Notes: generated by a model not told the origin, from the letters alone. A DNA stretch of 64,000 nucleotides from Nothophaeocryptopus gaeumannii (GCA_031771865.1 JASISA010000029.1:124001-188000); one strand, 5' to 3'; counted from the first letter of the stretch, positions 43,271 to 55,385 are shown. Program-made: numbers and translations.

Positions 43271-44054
43271 TCACCTGTGGCCGCTTGGCCAGTGATGTCG
43301 GCTCTCCACGTGCTCTCTGGCCCAGTGTCCGTTAATCAGGATCTTTAGTGTTCTCAGAAGGTATGAGCAGAAGTTTTGCTGCAGCTGCGCTTGCATCGCC
43401 GTGGCATGATCCTTCAGATCTGGATATCCCATTTCGTGGATTTGGCGTGCCAGCTTCTCAACAGCCCAGGCACTGTAGAAGAGTATCTCCCAGCTGAACC
43501 CAATCCACACGCCATTCAGCTCTCGGGTCACTCGTCTTCGGTCAGATCCTTTCACGAGAAGTCTGATCGGTGAACTTACTCTTCATGGTCTGCTCGCAGA
43601 ATTTTTGATAGCATTTACCGCAGAATCTGACAGATCCTTCCTTCCAAATCGAGACGGGCGGTGATAGCGGCGCAAAACATCCGCAGCAAATCTTGACATC
43701 CAAACTAGACTCGAATCGGCCTCCCATAAGATCGGTGATAAAGTCCTCCACAGCAGCCTCGCGAACGGGGGAACCTCTATTGCTCTTGATGATGATCCAA
43801 CGTTGAGCCACAGAGGTGCCAGCCTGCGTCCAATTGACGCAGAACTCTGGGAGGTTGATATACCGTCCGATCGTGGGATGTTCATGGATTCGGAAGGCTT
43901 GACTGCATAGGATGAGCCGCCAACCGACGGGGCATCCAACGCACTCCAGAAACTCCTATCGTTGATAGACGAGGGGCAACTCGGCGAAGGTGTGCGTCAG
44001 ATAGTCCTCTGTTCCATACACACTTGCCAGAGCATCTGCGGAGGCAGCAGCCAT
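43271..44054 (-). pseudogene. Decayed Cys-pair (zinc-finger-like) gene
   Basis: From the ATG at 44054 the minus strand reads MAAASADALASVYGTEDYLT to a TAG at 43956-43958. The same frame then continues smoothly (EFLECVGCPVGWRLILCSQA, then RWIIIKSNRGSPVREAAVED) into a Cys-rich segment: CCGCFAPLSPP, then FCGKCYQKFCEQTMKS, with CxxC pairs that could bind zinc. A perfect GTAAGT donor follows near 43580. A third segment at 43555-43271 (ELNGVWIGFSWEILFYSAWA, then HEMGYPDLKDHATAMQAQLQ) is probably a later exon, but no acceptor joins it in phase. The TAG is the single clear lesion. The function is unknown. Confidence 0.45.
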
Positions 44055-44648
44055 GCTGAACGAGCAGGCGCGCTGCCGAATGCGTAGTTGTCGGTGTGAT
44101 AGAGGAGATTCGAGCTATCAGGCGGCCCAGACTGTCGTTGCCTGGCTACGAGCTGATTGCACTGCGTTCTTGGTGGTATCGGGAGCGGCGAGCAGATGGT
44201 CGTCTCCCAGGGCAAGCGGGACGGTGCCTATCACTGCGTGCTACGTCGAGTACTTCCAGGTATGAGGTGTGGGGCAGGCAGTAATGTTGGACAATGTCAA
44301 GACTTTGGAACTGGAATCATATAGCACACGGGCCCTGCAGCCTTACGACTAGCGTCGATTGACACAAGTTCCCGATCTTGAGGTTCTGCAGCTCACATGT
44401 AGCGGCCTTGCCAAGTACAGGCTTTCTTTGACACGATCGTTAATCTCTATTCGTTCCTGAACACCGAAGATCCTGCTCCTTCGCTAGCCGTCATTCCTAG
44501 CGCTCATTGCTGACCATATTCAGATCCCGTGGACCTCAACGCCTGCGCTACCTAGTATTCCTCCACCCACTCTGAAGTACACGATTTGCCTCGGAGCCAG
44601 CCGCTTCCGCATATCTTACTCCTTTCCGCGACGCCTCCTACCACTCAA
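44055..44648. other. Intergenic downstream of MFS gene
   Basis: Contains the MFS 3' flank; nothing else recognised. Confidence 0.4.
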
Positions 44649-46337
44649 TCAAATCACATACCGATACAAAGGACTCTTATCCCCCATCATCAACAACTGC
44701 TCTTCCGTGTACATCTCCCTCACATGATCTGGGCTCATCCGATCCCTCTGCTCATTAATCTTCGTCAACTTATTCTTTGTGAATATGCAAGCGGAAATTC
44801 CGCAGAGCAGCACGCCGAGAGAAAAGCCAAAGCCCAGCCAGTACCGCGGGTCCTGACTCTGGAGGTAGATATTGCTGCCGATGGCACCGCCGAAGTTTGC
44901 TAGGGTCGTCATGAATGCGAGACCGACGGCGCGACGCCAGGATGGGGAGAGATTGTTGGCGAGCCAGGCGATGAGGGTTGAGACGCCGCAGTATACTGAG
45001 GACATGTTAGCGAAGGGCTGGGAGGAAGAGCAGCAAGCGACACTTACATCCTGAAGGAATCCAGAAGAGGAAAAAGTAGGTCAGGCCAGGATATTTCGGG
45101 TGTGGAATTACAAGGAGCGCGATGAAGGCGAGCGACGAGAAGGCGTACGGGAATGCCACAAAAGGCCATCGTCGGTGTCGTTTGTCTGCGTACATGGAGA
45201 CGGACAGGGTGACGATGAAGGCCACGACGTATACCGGAACGACCATGAGCTGCGCTCGCCATGTTTCATAGCCCAGTCCTTGAATGATGGTTGGCGCGAA
45301 GAAGGTGAAGGCGTAGACAGGAATGGACTGGGCGCAGATCATGATACCCGCAAGCCAGCATCGCCAGTCAAGACATGTCTCCAAGACGTATCGCCATTGG
45401 AAGCTTTCGCCATCGTTGACGACTTGTCCGTCTTTTGTGCCCGCATCTTGCGCGAGGCGACGAAGAAGGACGCCTTTCTCGTGCTCTGTAAGAAACTTGC
45501 AGGTTCGCGGTGAGTTGGGAAGCAGCCAATATGTGGCGATGCCGATGACGATGGTTGCAATGCCCTCAAGGATGAAGCTGTAGGTTAAGGTCAGCATTTG
45601 CTTGACACGATGCCAAAAGGATCAAATCGCATACATCCAGCGCCATCCTTCGTATCCTTCAACCCCCTCCATCTTCTCAATGGCATAAGCCAGAACACCG
45701 GAGAAAGCTCCAGCGAGCGACGCCGAGGAGTAGAAGAGCGCAACACGGAACTGATACTCGAATCGGCAGTACCAGAGTGTGCATAAATACGATGCTGCCG
45801 GGAAAAATCCGCTTTCGAACAAGCCGAGCACGACGCGGCAGGCCATCAGCTGCTCTTTCGTCTGTACCCATCCGTGGCACATCATTGCGGCTCCCCAGCA
45901 AGTCATCAAGAATGCCATCCATGTCGCTGGCCGCACTCTTTTCAGGATGAGGTTCGAGGGGATCATGAAGCAAGCGTATGGAAAGAAGAAGACTGTCAGA
46001 GCGATGTTGTAGTCGTTGTGGGTCATGTCCAGTGACTTCGTCATGCCGGCGATTTTTGCGTTGCCAACTGCGAAACGTCAGCGAGACCACTTTCCACACC
46101 CTCTGGCATGCTAGACATACTGTTACTCCGGTCCAAGAACGAAAAGAGGTACAAGATCGCCAGTACAGAAGGCAATCGACAATCCACCTTTCGTATAATC
46201 CTTTTCACCTCGGGGTCCTGATAATCTGGCAAGTTCGTATCGTCCAATCCTTTGTGCTCCTCTTTGGACCCCGCAGAGATAGAGTGGTCCCGGAAGGGAT
46301 CAGCTCCATGCTTCACAATAACCATTTTGTCGTCCAT
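44649..46337 (-). CDS. MFS transporter, anion:cation symporter (Dal5/TNA1-like), four exons
   Basis: The exons are 46337-46121, 46067-45635, 45577-45048 and 44995-44649. The introns are 53, 57 and 52 nt, all GT-AG (GTATGT, GTATGC and GTAAGT donors). The joined frame encodes 508 aa with about 12 hydrophobic segments. Diagnostic segments are YLFSFLDRSNIGNAKIAGM across intron 1, a CRVVLGLFESGFFPAASYL block, GWRWIFILEGIATI across intron 2, YADKRHRRWP in the central loop and WLANNLSPSWRRAVGLAF late. This is the allantoate/nicotinate permease (ACS) family of plasma-membrane proton-coupled importers of small organic anions. An alternative ATG at 46397 adds 20 residues; MDDKMVIVKHG at 46337 has the better context (A at -3, G at +4). 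The gene looks intact. The substrate cannot be told from sequence. Confidence 0.9.
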
Positions 46338-49300
46338 GATTCTTGGTAGCGTTGGCACCAGATTTACAGCAATGAAAGGTGGATTCACACCGGCCATCCA
46401 AAGAGGGGTACGAGTTTGCAAGCACCGCCAGAAACGCTTTCTTCCATCTCAGGAGATGGGGGAGGGGACGCCTTGTTCTTGTACCAATGCTCATTTCGGG
46501 GCAATGCCTGGCAGGGCGAGAGATGGCGCCTGCTATCAGGGTTCTGGCGAAGGTAAGGATAACCGCACGGTGTCCGAGCGTTCCGTGTCCATGGGCTGTA
46601 TAAGAGCGTCGGAGTGCAGTCCAAGAAAGCATTGGGTGAGTTAATGGGTGGCCTTGCCTGTTGCTTGTCCAGATCTGGGGAAGAACCCTGGTGGGGATTT
46701 GGCAGCAAACAAGCGGGTTCTCAGGCTATTCGACGTTGCCTTTCCCACTCAGACGCTTCGGACGAGTTGACGCGCAGAATACAGTATCTTCTGTCCATAG
46801 AACGGAGAATTGGCAGCTTTTGCGCAGCTGAAACCATTGACTTCGATCTCAAGATTGATCCGCGGCAATCGAAGGAGGTCAGAATAAGGTTTAGACAATC
46901 CATTAGACTTCGCGTCTCGAAGCACGGCTGTCGTCTCAAGATAGGTACCTGGCGTGATCTTGTGTCCGCAAGCTTTGGATGGACCGAAAACTTCGCCGCG
47001 TATTTCCGGCAACGCATATGATTATTGCCAACGATGATCACAGCCAGTCGAATGCGATGCCATGCGATGATGACAGATCAGACTTGGTAGGAGGTACATC
47101 TTCTTGGCGTGATGTACGTCTTCTTGGCGTGCAGCTCGCATGATTCGCTCATGCAGCGGCGTTCCAGCGAAGCTGATATGAACATCTCGTCCGGCCTACG
47201 GATTCTGAGAGACTTTGAGAATCAGTAATTCGGGGCCGATTCACAGTCTACCCGAAGGAATGAACGTCCGGCTGATGTGCCGAATAGCGGAGGAGCTTCT
47301 GGTCAAGATAGTCTGACACGGTATGAGCATCAGTCCAAGCTCTGGCATGGACCCTCTGAGGCAGGGATGGTTCTCCAGAGCGCATATATGGAGGAAGGCC
47401 GATGATGCTGAATTTGAGTAGGGTGCGCTATCCGAGATGTGTGCAGTTACCGAGTCGGAATGAGGTGACTAACACCCGATCCCAGTCTTTCCTGCGCCGA
47501 AGGTGGTTGATGAGCTGGCAGTTTCAGGCGACCGCATGCCGCGGACTCCGCGCTGACCCTCAACGAAGATTGCTGGCATACTCAGTGCTCGTCGGCAGGC
47601 ATACTCGTGGCAATGGGAAGAGCAAAGTTTCGCCGCACTGTGAAGACCCAAACTGCGAGATGTCAGAACTGTATTCGTCCAGCTTCGGTCTCCGAATCTT
47701 TGAAGCAGATCTGCTTCAACAAGTGCACGAACGACAGGCGAAGGGTAAGGTCTAAAATCTTGCTGACTGTTCAGGCGTTCCCAGCCACAAGGTGTTCTTA
47801 TCGAATACCCCACCAATCCAGGACCTTTGTGTCTCCCATGGGCCTGCAACTTTTTGGCTTTTTGGAGCAAGCTCTTCTCATGCTGGGTCTGGCCACGTTC
47901 TCGTGGTTGGGAATATCATCCTGGTCGTTGTCACGCTGGTACCATTCGGCATGCCGCCGCCGCTATAAGCATGGCGTCTGAAGCGGCGTCCCAAGGCGCA
48001 TCATCGCCAGCGGCAGAGGTTCTCTGAAAGTTTCCATCGTCATGAGAGAGTCGGGTCTGAGTTGGAATGCACTATCTCCGCAATCATATTGATGCGCGAG
48101 ACTTCCGCTGTTGCTGGGGGCTCATGCAGATGATAAGCGCTCCCGAAACAAAGAGCGCGCCCTGGAGGATCGCAGCCGCCAAGACGAGTGCGGTAGAACT
48201 ATCGCGCCCGATATCGGTCAATCCTTCAGACGTCGCTCGTCCATCCATTCCTACTGATCCAGTCTTTCCATGAGTACTGCGTACAGTACATGCGACTATT
48301 ATGCGTTACTCCACTCTCCCGTGTCCTGTGCTCCTGTCTTCAGCTTCCACTTCCTCTCAGCAGTCTTCTAGTGTTGGCGTCTCTTGCAAAGCAAGCCACA
48401 GGCGAATGCTGTTAAAGATTTTGTATGGAGATTGGAAGGGTCTTGTGATCTGTGGCGGGTAGAATCACCTTTCCGATTGCTCACTTACCAGTCGATGTCA
48501 ATGTCCGCTGCACGCCAAAATCAGTGCCAGCTCCTTCAGACCATCTGCGTCCTTCTCGGGTAGAGTGCAGTACAGAGCCTTGGGTGCGCATCGACGACTT
48601 CAAGCATAGCTTGAGTGGCTCATCCGTCCACTGCCTTCTCTTTGCGCTCGACTGAGAGATCTTGCTCTTGCGGGGCAGGACGCACTCATGATCCAAAATC
48701 GATTGTTTGTTGCTCTTTTTTATGTCCCAGATCTCCTGCAAGAGTGGCGATACAGCTTAGGCGACGATATGATCATGTTGGGTCCCGCATTCGCGAGTAT
48801 GCCGAACCTAAGAGGCGCATCCGTCCTTTGAGTGCGTCTGTCTTAGCTTTACCGCAATTTTCCGCTGCCCCTTAGCCTGAAGTAGAGGTACTCAGTCGTT
48901 GCGCAGGTACTTGACTGTTGATTCGAAGGACTGTTTTGATATGGCCAGTCGCGCTTCTTCGTGTTCGAGAGTTCTGGAAGACCGCCGAAGTCGTGGAATG
49001 ATCGCATTCGTTACAAGTTATTCGTTCGGAGGTGGTCGCTGGACTCGGCGTAAAGTAGAAGATCGTTTGCAGTGCGTTCGTGAAAGGCGATCGGATCGGA
49101 GAGAAGAATCAGCTGTCAGTGGTACCCTGCTGTCGCCGTATTTAGTATTCCTGAGTGCTGATATGGATTGGCGAGCAGCCGTTTCAGCCATTACCGCCGT
49201 TTTTCTGTGTGAATGGGTGTCCGGCTTCTCAGTGTCTTCTCAGCGCCCACTCAACGCCGATCATGGTGAAGATGACAGTGCCTCCAGTACTGAAGGTATG

Positions 49301-50918
49301 GCTCGTACCCATGGTCCGCATGAGCATTGATGCCAGGCAGCTGTTGCCACTGTCATTTTTGCTTCCTAGGAGTATGCATGATCGAGAGGCTGGCAGTAGA
49401 TGACTCGCTGTGATGCCGTCAAAGCACCTCATTCACGGTCGCATTCTGACGGAGTGTTGGACATTCGCGAAGTCACCAGCGCCTGTTGGATGAACAAGTT
49501 CGCAGCCATTTTGGTGGAAACGAGGAGAGATGGACTTCTTCTCAAGTAGCCTGCAGAAGCAGACGACAGATGAAAGAGTTCGCATCGAAAGGCGGTAGTG
49601 TAAGGCCAACGACTGTGATGAAGGTCAGCGGAATGTCGAAGTCAAATGAGGATGAGGATGAGTGTTTACCACGGTGCCAGTAGACATAGGCAAGCCCAGC
49701 GGCCTACCGGCGAGTGCAAAACATTGGGTAGAGCTGCACCTCAGTCTCCTCCGCTATCCGCCCAAGTATGCAGCTCGGGTGAGGAGGTGTGACCTGCCTG
49801 TTTCCCTGGTCAGGTTGCACCTAAATGGCGGCACTGAAGAAGAAAGAAAGAGGAAGAGGGCGGGGGAAAGCTGGATATTTGTATCAGCGGGCACGGCCTG
49901 CAATCACGGCGGGTCTGCGTGATCGGGATCATCCGCCCCAGAATCACAGCTACGCATACCTTGATGCAGCAACGGTGACGTGCGAGCGAAGCGAGGCTCC
50001 AGTGGCAGTGATTCGATGTGAGCGTGCGTTTCGAGGCCGAGTAATCGATCAGGGGCAGAGGGATGCCGTCGAGCTCGCATGATATGGGGTTCTGGAGATG
50101 AACAAAGGCGACTGTGAGGACGCTGTACCGGAATTATATCTCGTTGATTGTTACCCTTCATCAATCTCTCAAAGTCTTAACGAGTTGGGGGACGCGCTCT
50201 TCCCACAGTGAGACAAACTGCTCGATCCATGCGTGCACCGTCAACCAACTGGGACAGAGGATGGACACAGACATCCATGCTCCATAACATGTCTCAAAGT
50301 AGCTCCTACGCTATCAGGTAGAGGTATCAGCGCGTCTCTTTGGCTCCTCGGCTTCTAGTGGAAGATACCAGTCGATGAAACTCTCTGGCAGGAGTGGAAA
50401 CGCAAGGACAAGCTCATGCTTCTTGGATGCATCCCTGGACTTGTACGCCGGCGAAACCACTGCCAAGTCTCTCCCCGTCCTCATGTTTCCCCTCATGTGC
50501 GAGGAAAAGCTTAGTGATACAATGAACAGTAGAGGTAAGGAAGTGGGGATAATACTTGAGCTCTGAGCAGTGGCAGAATGACAGAATCTCGAGATATGTC
50601 ATACAGGTTGCTTTCCACTGCTCTCTATCTCGCGTACTTCTATTGAGGCTCCCAAGTCACTACTCCGCCGCTCATTCAAGGCAATCTATACAGAAGCGAC
50701 GTGCCAGGAATCGAAAATCTCATCTCTACCCAACTTCGAGGCGCCATCGCCACACGCTACAAGACCGCCTCCACTTCTGCAGTTTTCACGCCCGTAAGCC
50801 TACTGATCATCATCATCACACGTCTCAATGGCAAAACGGTTGTATAAGAGATCTCTACCACATCCGTGTACGGCTGGCACAGCTGAGCCTCCTTTGTGCG
50901 AGCGTTGATTCTTCCAAC
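46338..50918. other. 4.6-kb gene-poor region
   Basis: Many overlapping ORFs of 60-145 codons occur on both strands (for example 46614-47021, 47469-47870 and 48899-49330), none with a recognised domain or clear splice pattern. A direct duplication TCTTCTTGGCGTG(A/C) occurs near 47099-47133. I see no mobile element. Confidence 0.35.
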
Positions 50919-51299
50919 TCAGCGCCACGGCCTGATGTGCAGGAACGTCTGTCGGTACCTAGCGACACTATGCCGTATAACGGGATGAGGGACTCCTCCA
51001 CTCGACGCGACATTGGAATTGAGGTCTTGGTATGTTCCTGGGCGATCGTTGACGCGTACGACAAACTGCGTCGTCTCTGCTCGCTGGCGCAGGGGGGGTA
51101 CGGTGTACATGGATTGGAGCCAGCGACGGCAGACGAGCTTGGGACTGAGAAGATCGTGGTCGGAAAGGTTAGAGAAGATGGCATCGGCGGCGTGTGGAAG
51201 GTGTTCCCCTGCGGTGTCAACAAGCTGGAAGACCCTCGCAGCTTGGTTAATGGTCCGTGCGCCCAGTACCCCATCGACCTGCAGAAGCCTTACATCCAC
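50919..51299 (-). pseudogene. F-box-like fragment
   Basis: On the minus strand the frame RVFQLVDTAGEHLPHAADAI followed by FSNLSDHDLLSPKLVCRRWL resembles the fungal F-box pattern: VF.. TxELLExIL..LP..DLLxxxxVCRxW. F-box proteins bind Skp1 in SCF ubiquitin ligases. There is no ATG in frame; an ATG at about 51366 is one unresolved intron away. The C-terminal half is Arg/Ser-rich and short, so this is a fragment or a small F-box protein with an unsolved first exon. Confidence 0.4.
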
Positions 51300-52230
51300 A
51301 ATTTCCTCCCATTATCAGGTACTCGGGTGGGGTGCAGCGAAGCGATTCGTGTCCATGAGAGCAGAGAGAGTACTGCGAGATAGCATATGAAGTACAGACC
51401 GAGGAATCTTGCCTCTATCTCAGGTGGACTGCCAGCCAAATCAAATATTCCTTCCAAAACAGTGACGGAGTCTGAGGCTTCCGGAGAACAGTCGTTAATA
51501 TAACAGCAGATATGGCCCTTGGAGATATCTCACGATCCATAGATCAATTTATCATCTCCCATTTTCTGCAGAATCTCTGACTGAGATTCGCATTCGCCGG
51601 AAAGCAGGTCTCTACGGTTTCGAAGCCCATCGAATGCCTCTACAGACATCATTACCATAGCTTCCAAGCTTATAAAAGCATCTTCAGCAAGCTCTCACTG
51701 CTTCACTTCACTCCTAGGCTGCCGTTCATGGTCGTGAGCAACAATTCAACAGTCACATCGCCCACCTCGCGAAGGAAGATCTGCACAGTTCTGAACTTCC
51801 CGCGATGTTCTTGGATGTAACATTTCCCTCATCTCAACCCAGCGGTACTATGCCTTGAATAACGCAGTCAGGAGCACTCCAGCTTCAAAAGTCCGGCGCG
51901 AAGGCGACTTGGCAGGGCAGAGTCTCCAGTAGAAGGTACACTGACCTGGTTGAGATTTGCGAAGAGCGGGATGGTTATGACCAATGCTCAGTACGCATGT
52001 ACGACGAGTGAAGTGAAGGAACAGGACACAGTAGAGTATATAAAAAGGTGTTTCATTAAGGATGGATTCCTATCCCATATCGTCGTTACTGATCCAAAGA
52101 GACCTTGCTCTCGTAGCACAACAACAGACGTTGACTTGAATGAAGTCGTCAATGCTGGACTTGCTGATGTCGAGAAAGCGTCGCCCGTGCAGTCACTGAT
52201 CTTCCTCCACAGCGCTCTCTCCTGCATAAC

Positions 52231-52352
52231 TTGCGAGTTGCCAGGCAGCATCGTAGCTGGGGTCGTTGGTACAGTCCCTGCTGGCACGGCTACCTCCATT
52301 GCCTTGCGAGTTGCCAGGTGGTGTGGTGGCTGGAGTCGTTGGTACAGTTCTT
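52231..52352. repeat. 72-bp imperfect direct repeat
   Basis: TTGCGAGTTGCCAGG starts at 52231 and again at 52303, each followed by a similar G-rich block ending TCGTTGGTACAGT. The second copy is partial. Confidence 0.6.
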
Positions 52353-52506
52353 GTAGACATGCCAGTATCGATGGAAAGAGGCTGCTGCCCCTGGTATCCG
52401 ACAGGAGCAAATCGGTCGACGGCGCGGTTGAACAGCTCGATCTGAAAAGAGAGTCAGTAATGTGTACGAAGAGGGTGAAGCAGGGAAACCTACGTCTTCA
52501 CGAGTC

Positions 52507-52557
52507 CACTCTGGCTTACGCACTCTCTCACTCTGGCTTACGCACTCTCTCACTCTT
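52507..52557. repeat. 22-bp tandem repeat, 2.3 copies
   Basis: The unit CACTCTGGCTTACGCACTCT plus CT occurs at 52507 and 52529, followed by a partial CACTCTT. Confidence 0.7.
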
Positions 52558-53013
52558 GTCCGTGGTCAGGACCCTCACCCGACCACGGACCGTGCGGCAG
52601 AGGAGCGCCACCGTTGCGGCCCGGAACAGCGACGACGAACTAATAGTTCGACATCACTGCCCTGTGAGAATGTGTCAGTAAGCGCTGGTATGGCACAGGT
52701 ACAGGGTATGGGTTGACTTACCGGGCACGCAACGTGAGGCTGGCTGATGGGTCGAGCAGCCTGCGCAGAGATGTCAGCGAAGCCATTGAGGATTGCATGT
52801 AGGAGCGAAGTGGAAAGGAAGTCTGGCGCAGTGGAGTGAGAGGATGGCGCAGAACCAGAAGCAGAATACCACCCATCACGCGCAAGCACTGAGTGAGGGA
52901 CCGACGGGCAACTGAGAAAGGCTCAGAAGCAAGCAGCACGACCCATCACATGCAAGCACGGAAAGAGAGGACATAATGCAACGGAACCTTGCTGTCAACA
53001 ACCAATCGTCACC

Positions 53014-53100
53014 GTTGCGATGGCCCAGTGGTTAAGGCGTAAAGCGCGGTTCTGGACGCGAAGTCTTACCATGCCAACTCCAAGCAGGAGGGTTGTCCCC
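53014..53100 (+). other. tRNA-Ser/Leu-like relic (A box, damaged B box)
   Basis: TGGCCCAGTGGTTAAGG at 53021-53037 is a textbook Pol III A box/D arm of a long-variable-arm tRNA (the GTTGCGA before it would be the acceptor strand). About 55 nt later GGTTGTCCCC is a B box with three bases missing relative to GGTTCGA-TCC. Overall length, about 87 nt, suits tRNA-Ser. No closing acceptor strand or good anticodon arm forms, so this is a pseudo-tRNA or the head of a SINE. Confidence 0.35.
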
Positions 53101-53119
53101 AGACACAATGTGTCTGGGG
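53097..53119 (+). other. Perfect short hairpin
   Basis: CCCCAGACAC and GTGTCTGGGG form a 10-bp perfect stem around AAT, directly after the tRNA-like sequence. It might be part of the same element. Confidence 0.5.
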
Positions 53120-54626
53120 CACATAGTTCCGGGGACAAGCAACCAGCGAACACATTGTGGCGGTGGCGATTGGTTACATTTTTGCCATTCGAGCGGGGAT
53201 GGTGATGATCGTCTTTTGCCGGCGGTGTAGTAGGCGGCATATCGGTGACGGTGAGGCCATCCAGGCCAGCGGTGGCGAAGGCGACGACTTGTTGACAGCC
53301 TGGCGGGATGGAGCTTGGCTGGTGTTGCCTTGTACTTGTTGCGCGTGTTGAGAGCGGCAGACGAAGGAAGCGACTGATGAAGAAGTCTTGTTGGCCACGA
53401 GGCATCTTTCATGCTCTTGTTCATTCTGTGGAGGCGGCAAGGCTGTCTTGGTAGGCTTGGAGCAGGTGCTGCTGATATGGGATCTCTGGGTGTTGGAGGA
53501 TGAGCTCCCGCTGCTGGAGACGTGCGTTTGATTCTCGTCCTGCTTGCAGTGTGTCAGTGATGGTAGTGAGTGACGTGCAGAATTTTCAGTTTTCTACCGC
53601 GGGGGTTTCTGGAGGTTGCTGGCGGTGTCAAAGGCGAGGCGCTTCGCTGATGGGGCCTTTCGGGACGTCTGCTTCCAAATGTCAGCGGCAGGCAGGCAGT
53701 ACAGCGTGGTGAAAGATACCTCTCGAGGTCTTCACATGCGATCATTGCAGTCACCTCTCACTGCGTCGACGTTCAAGGCGGCGCAGCTGGGTGTGCTAGC
53801 GGCGCTCTCGCATGTGACAATTCGTGCTGCTGTGGTGCATGCGTTGATGATCGAGGATCAGACGATTGAGGAAGATGAGCGTGAGTGCTCGAATGGAGTT
53901 GCGAGTGATGGCGAGGTGATGGAGGTGGTTGGCGGCAGTTTGAGTCAAGGAAAGCTGAAGGGAAGAGGGCCGCCGAAATTCGAGCACGGGCACGAGCCTT
54001 TCGCTTGGCGACAAGAACCGATAACGACGCTTGTGCCGGTAGCAAAGCCGAATGAGGCTTCCGTTTGGAGCCTTGGCGAGCTCTTTTGAGGGATCGATTG
54101 ATTTACGCTGGGTACTGCCTTTGCCTGGTGCAGACCTCGCTTACCCTTGCCGTACTGACCAGTCATCACCAAAGACAGCGGCCTGGATGCATGGGGCACG
54201 TCCACTACCACTCTGACCTGGCATCATTGTGCCCATTACTTACCTATGCGCTTCCGCCACGGTAGCAGGTCAAGCAACGAACGAAGACGATGGAACATAC
54301 AAGGACATACTGGCTTGGGCGGAGAAACTTCGAGCATGAACGCAACTCCATTGGATCTACCTAAAATGTACATAGCCAGTCACCTCCTCAACGCGACTTT
54401 CATAGTATTTTGGTGGACGGTCCTGGATCAGAGACTCCCTTCCCTCGCAGGACGAGTAGCCTAACAATTTGTCTGCATGTCCTTGTTCTCATCACGGCTA
54501 AGTCGCGACTGTCAGACTTTGAGCTTTTGGTTCATGATCCTCCATCCCGTAAGAATGGAGAGCCAGTCATTCTTTCTTGATTCTCGCTTGTCATCATATC
54601 AGTCTTGTGTGCTTGTTGCTGCTGCT
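53120..54626. other. Gene-poor stretch up to Copia-2
   Basis: A Gln-rich minus-strand frame near 53530-53410 (ARLQQRELILQHPEIPYQQ) and a plus frame at 53616-54089 look partly coding but lack clear starts and splice sites. No domain is recognised. Confidence 0.35.
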
Positions 54627-54631
54627 ACTAC

Positions 54632-54750
54632 TGTTGGAAGTGTGCACGTGACAGAGCTAGTGCCCTTGGTATAAGATTAGATCCACTGCAGTGCTAGAAC
54701 CTAGTCACCTACAACAACATCAACCTACATGACCATATACCTTTTCAGCA
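54632..54750 (+). repeat. Copia-2 5' LTR
   Basis: 119 bp, starting TGTTGGAAG and ending TTTTCAGCA, with no difference from 60286-60404. Confidence 0.97.
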
Positions 54751-54764
54751 GGTTATGAGCCCGG
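54751..54764 (-). other. Copia-2 primer-binding site (half-tRNA type)
   Basis: GGTTATGAGCCCGG follows the LTR immediately, identical to Copia-1, and is complementary to an initiator-tRNA-like anticodon arm with anticodon CAT. Confidence 0.75.
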
Positions 54765-55006
54765 ATATTGCTTTTCCGCATCACTGAATGATGACTCTGC
54801 ATTATCAAGAACTCTACCCGCATCCTTATAAGCTTCAACTAACGAAGAAACAGTCAATATTATCCCGTTGTCAACGGAACCTCTTCATGACTGTCAACGG
54901 CAGTATACGAAAAATTCCTGGCTGCAAAATGACTATTATGCGCCGAAGATGTCCGAAATCCATACGGGCCGCAAGAAGAAACTTCCGGTCCAGATAAGGA
55001 AAGGCC

Positions 55007-55385
55007 AACGGACGGCTATGCCGCCTCACTATCAGACCACGACTGCTTTAAGCAGCACAATTGACGAGTAATGCTACGTCACTACCCAGACTATAGCTGC
55101 CTCTGGCAGTACAACGGACGGCTATGCCGCCTCACTATTAGACCACGACTGCTTGAAGCAGCACAATTGCCGAGTAATGCTACGTCACTACCTAGACTAT
55201 AGCTGCCTCTGGCAGTACAACGGACGGCTATGCCGCCTCACTATTAGACCACGACTGCTTGAAGCAGCACAATTGACGAGTAATGCTACGTCACTACCTA
55301 GACCATAGCTGCCTCTGGCAGTACAACGGACGGCTATGCCGCCCCACTATCAGACCACGACTGCTTCGAGCAGTATACTTGACGG
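55007..55385 (+). repeat. 106-bp tandem repeats in the Copia-2 leader
   Basis: AACGGACGGCTATGCCGCC starts at 55007, 55113, 55219 and 55325, an exact 106-bp period; the last copy is partial. Each full unit contains two small palindromes, CTGCTT.AAGCAG and CTGCCTCTGGCAG. The array lies between the PBS and gag. Confidence 0.9.

Larger units (their letters stand above)
51300..53013. other. Gene-poor stretch
   Basis: Long but low-complexity frames occur on both strands at 51950-52681 (plus) and 51988-52410 (minus). The minus frame has a repeated GTVPTTPAT motif because of the DNA repeat at 52231. No family is recognised. Confidence 0.35.

Noticed and set aside
44872..46044. Plus- and minus-strand ORFs overlapping the MFS exons (for example 45100-45513 plus, 45677-46099 minus)
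   Set aside because: They are alternate-frame shadows of the spliced transporter.
1430..46337. Secondary-metabolite gene cluster (hydrolase, P450, MFS)
   Set aside because: Genes are 20-45 kb apart with repeats between and no backbone synthase in the window.
46338..46421. MFS start at 46421
   Set aside because: The codon is TTG; ATG at 46337 has a better context (46397 remains possible).
50556..51383. 275-codon plus-strand ORF
   Set aside because: Low-complexity Arg/His/Ser composition opposite a better F-box-like frame; its start is not ATG.
55007..55385. Regular repeats as a CRISPR-like array
   Set aside because: Tandem units without spacers, in a eukaryotic retrotransposon leader.
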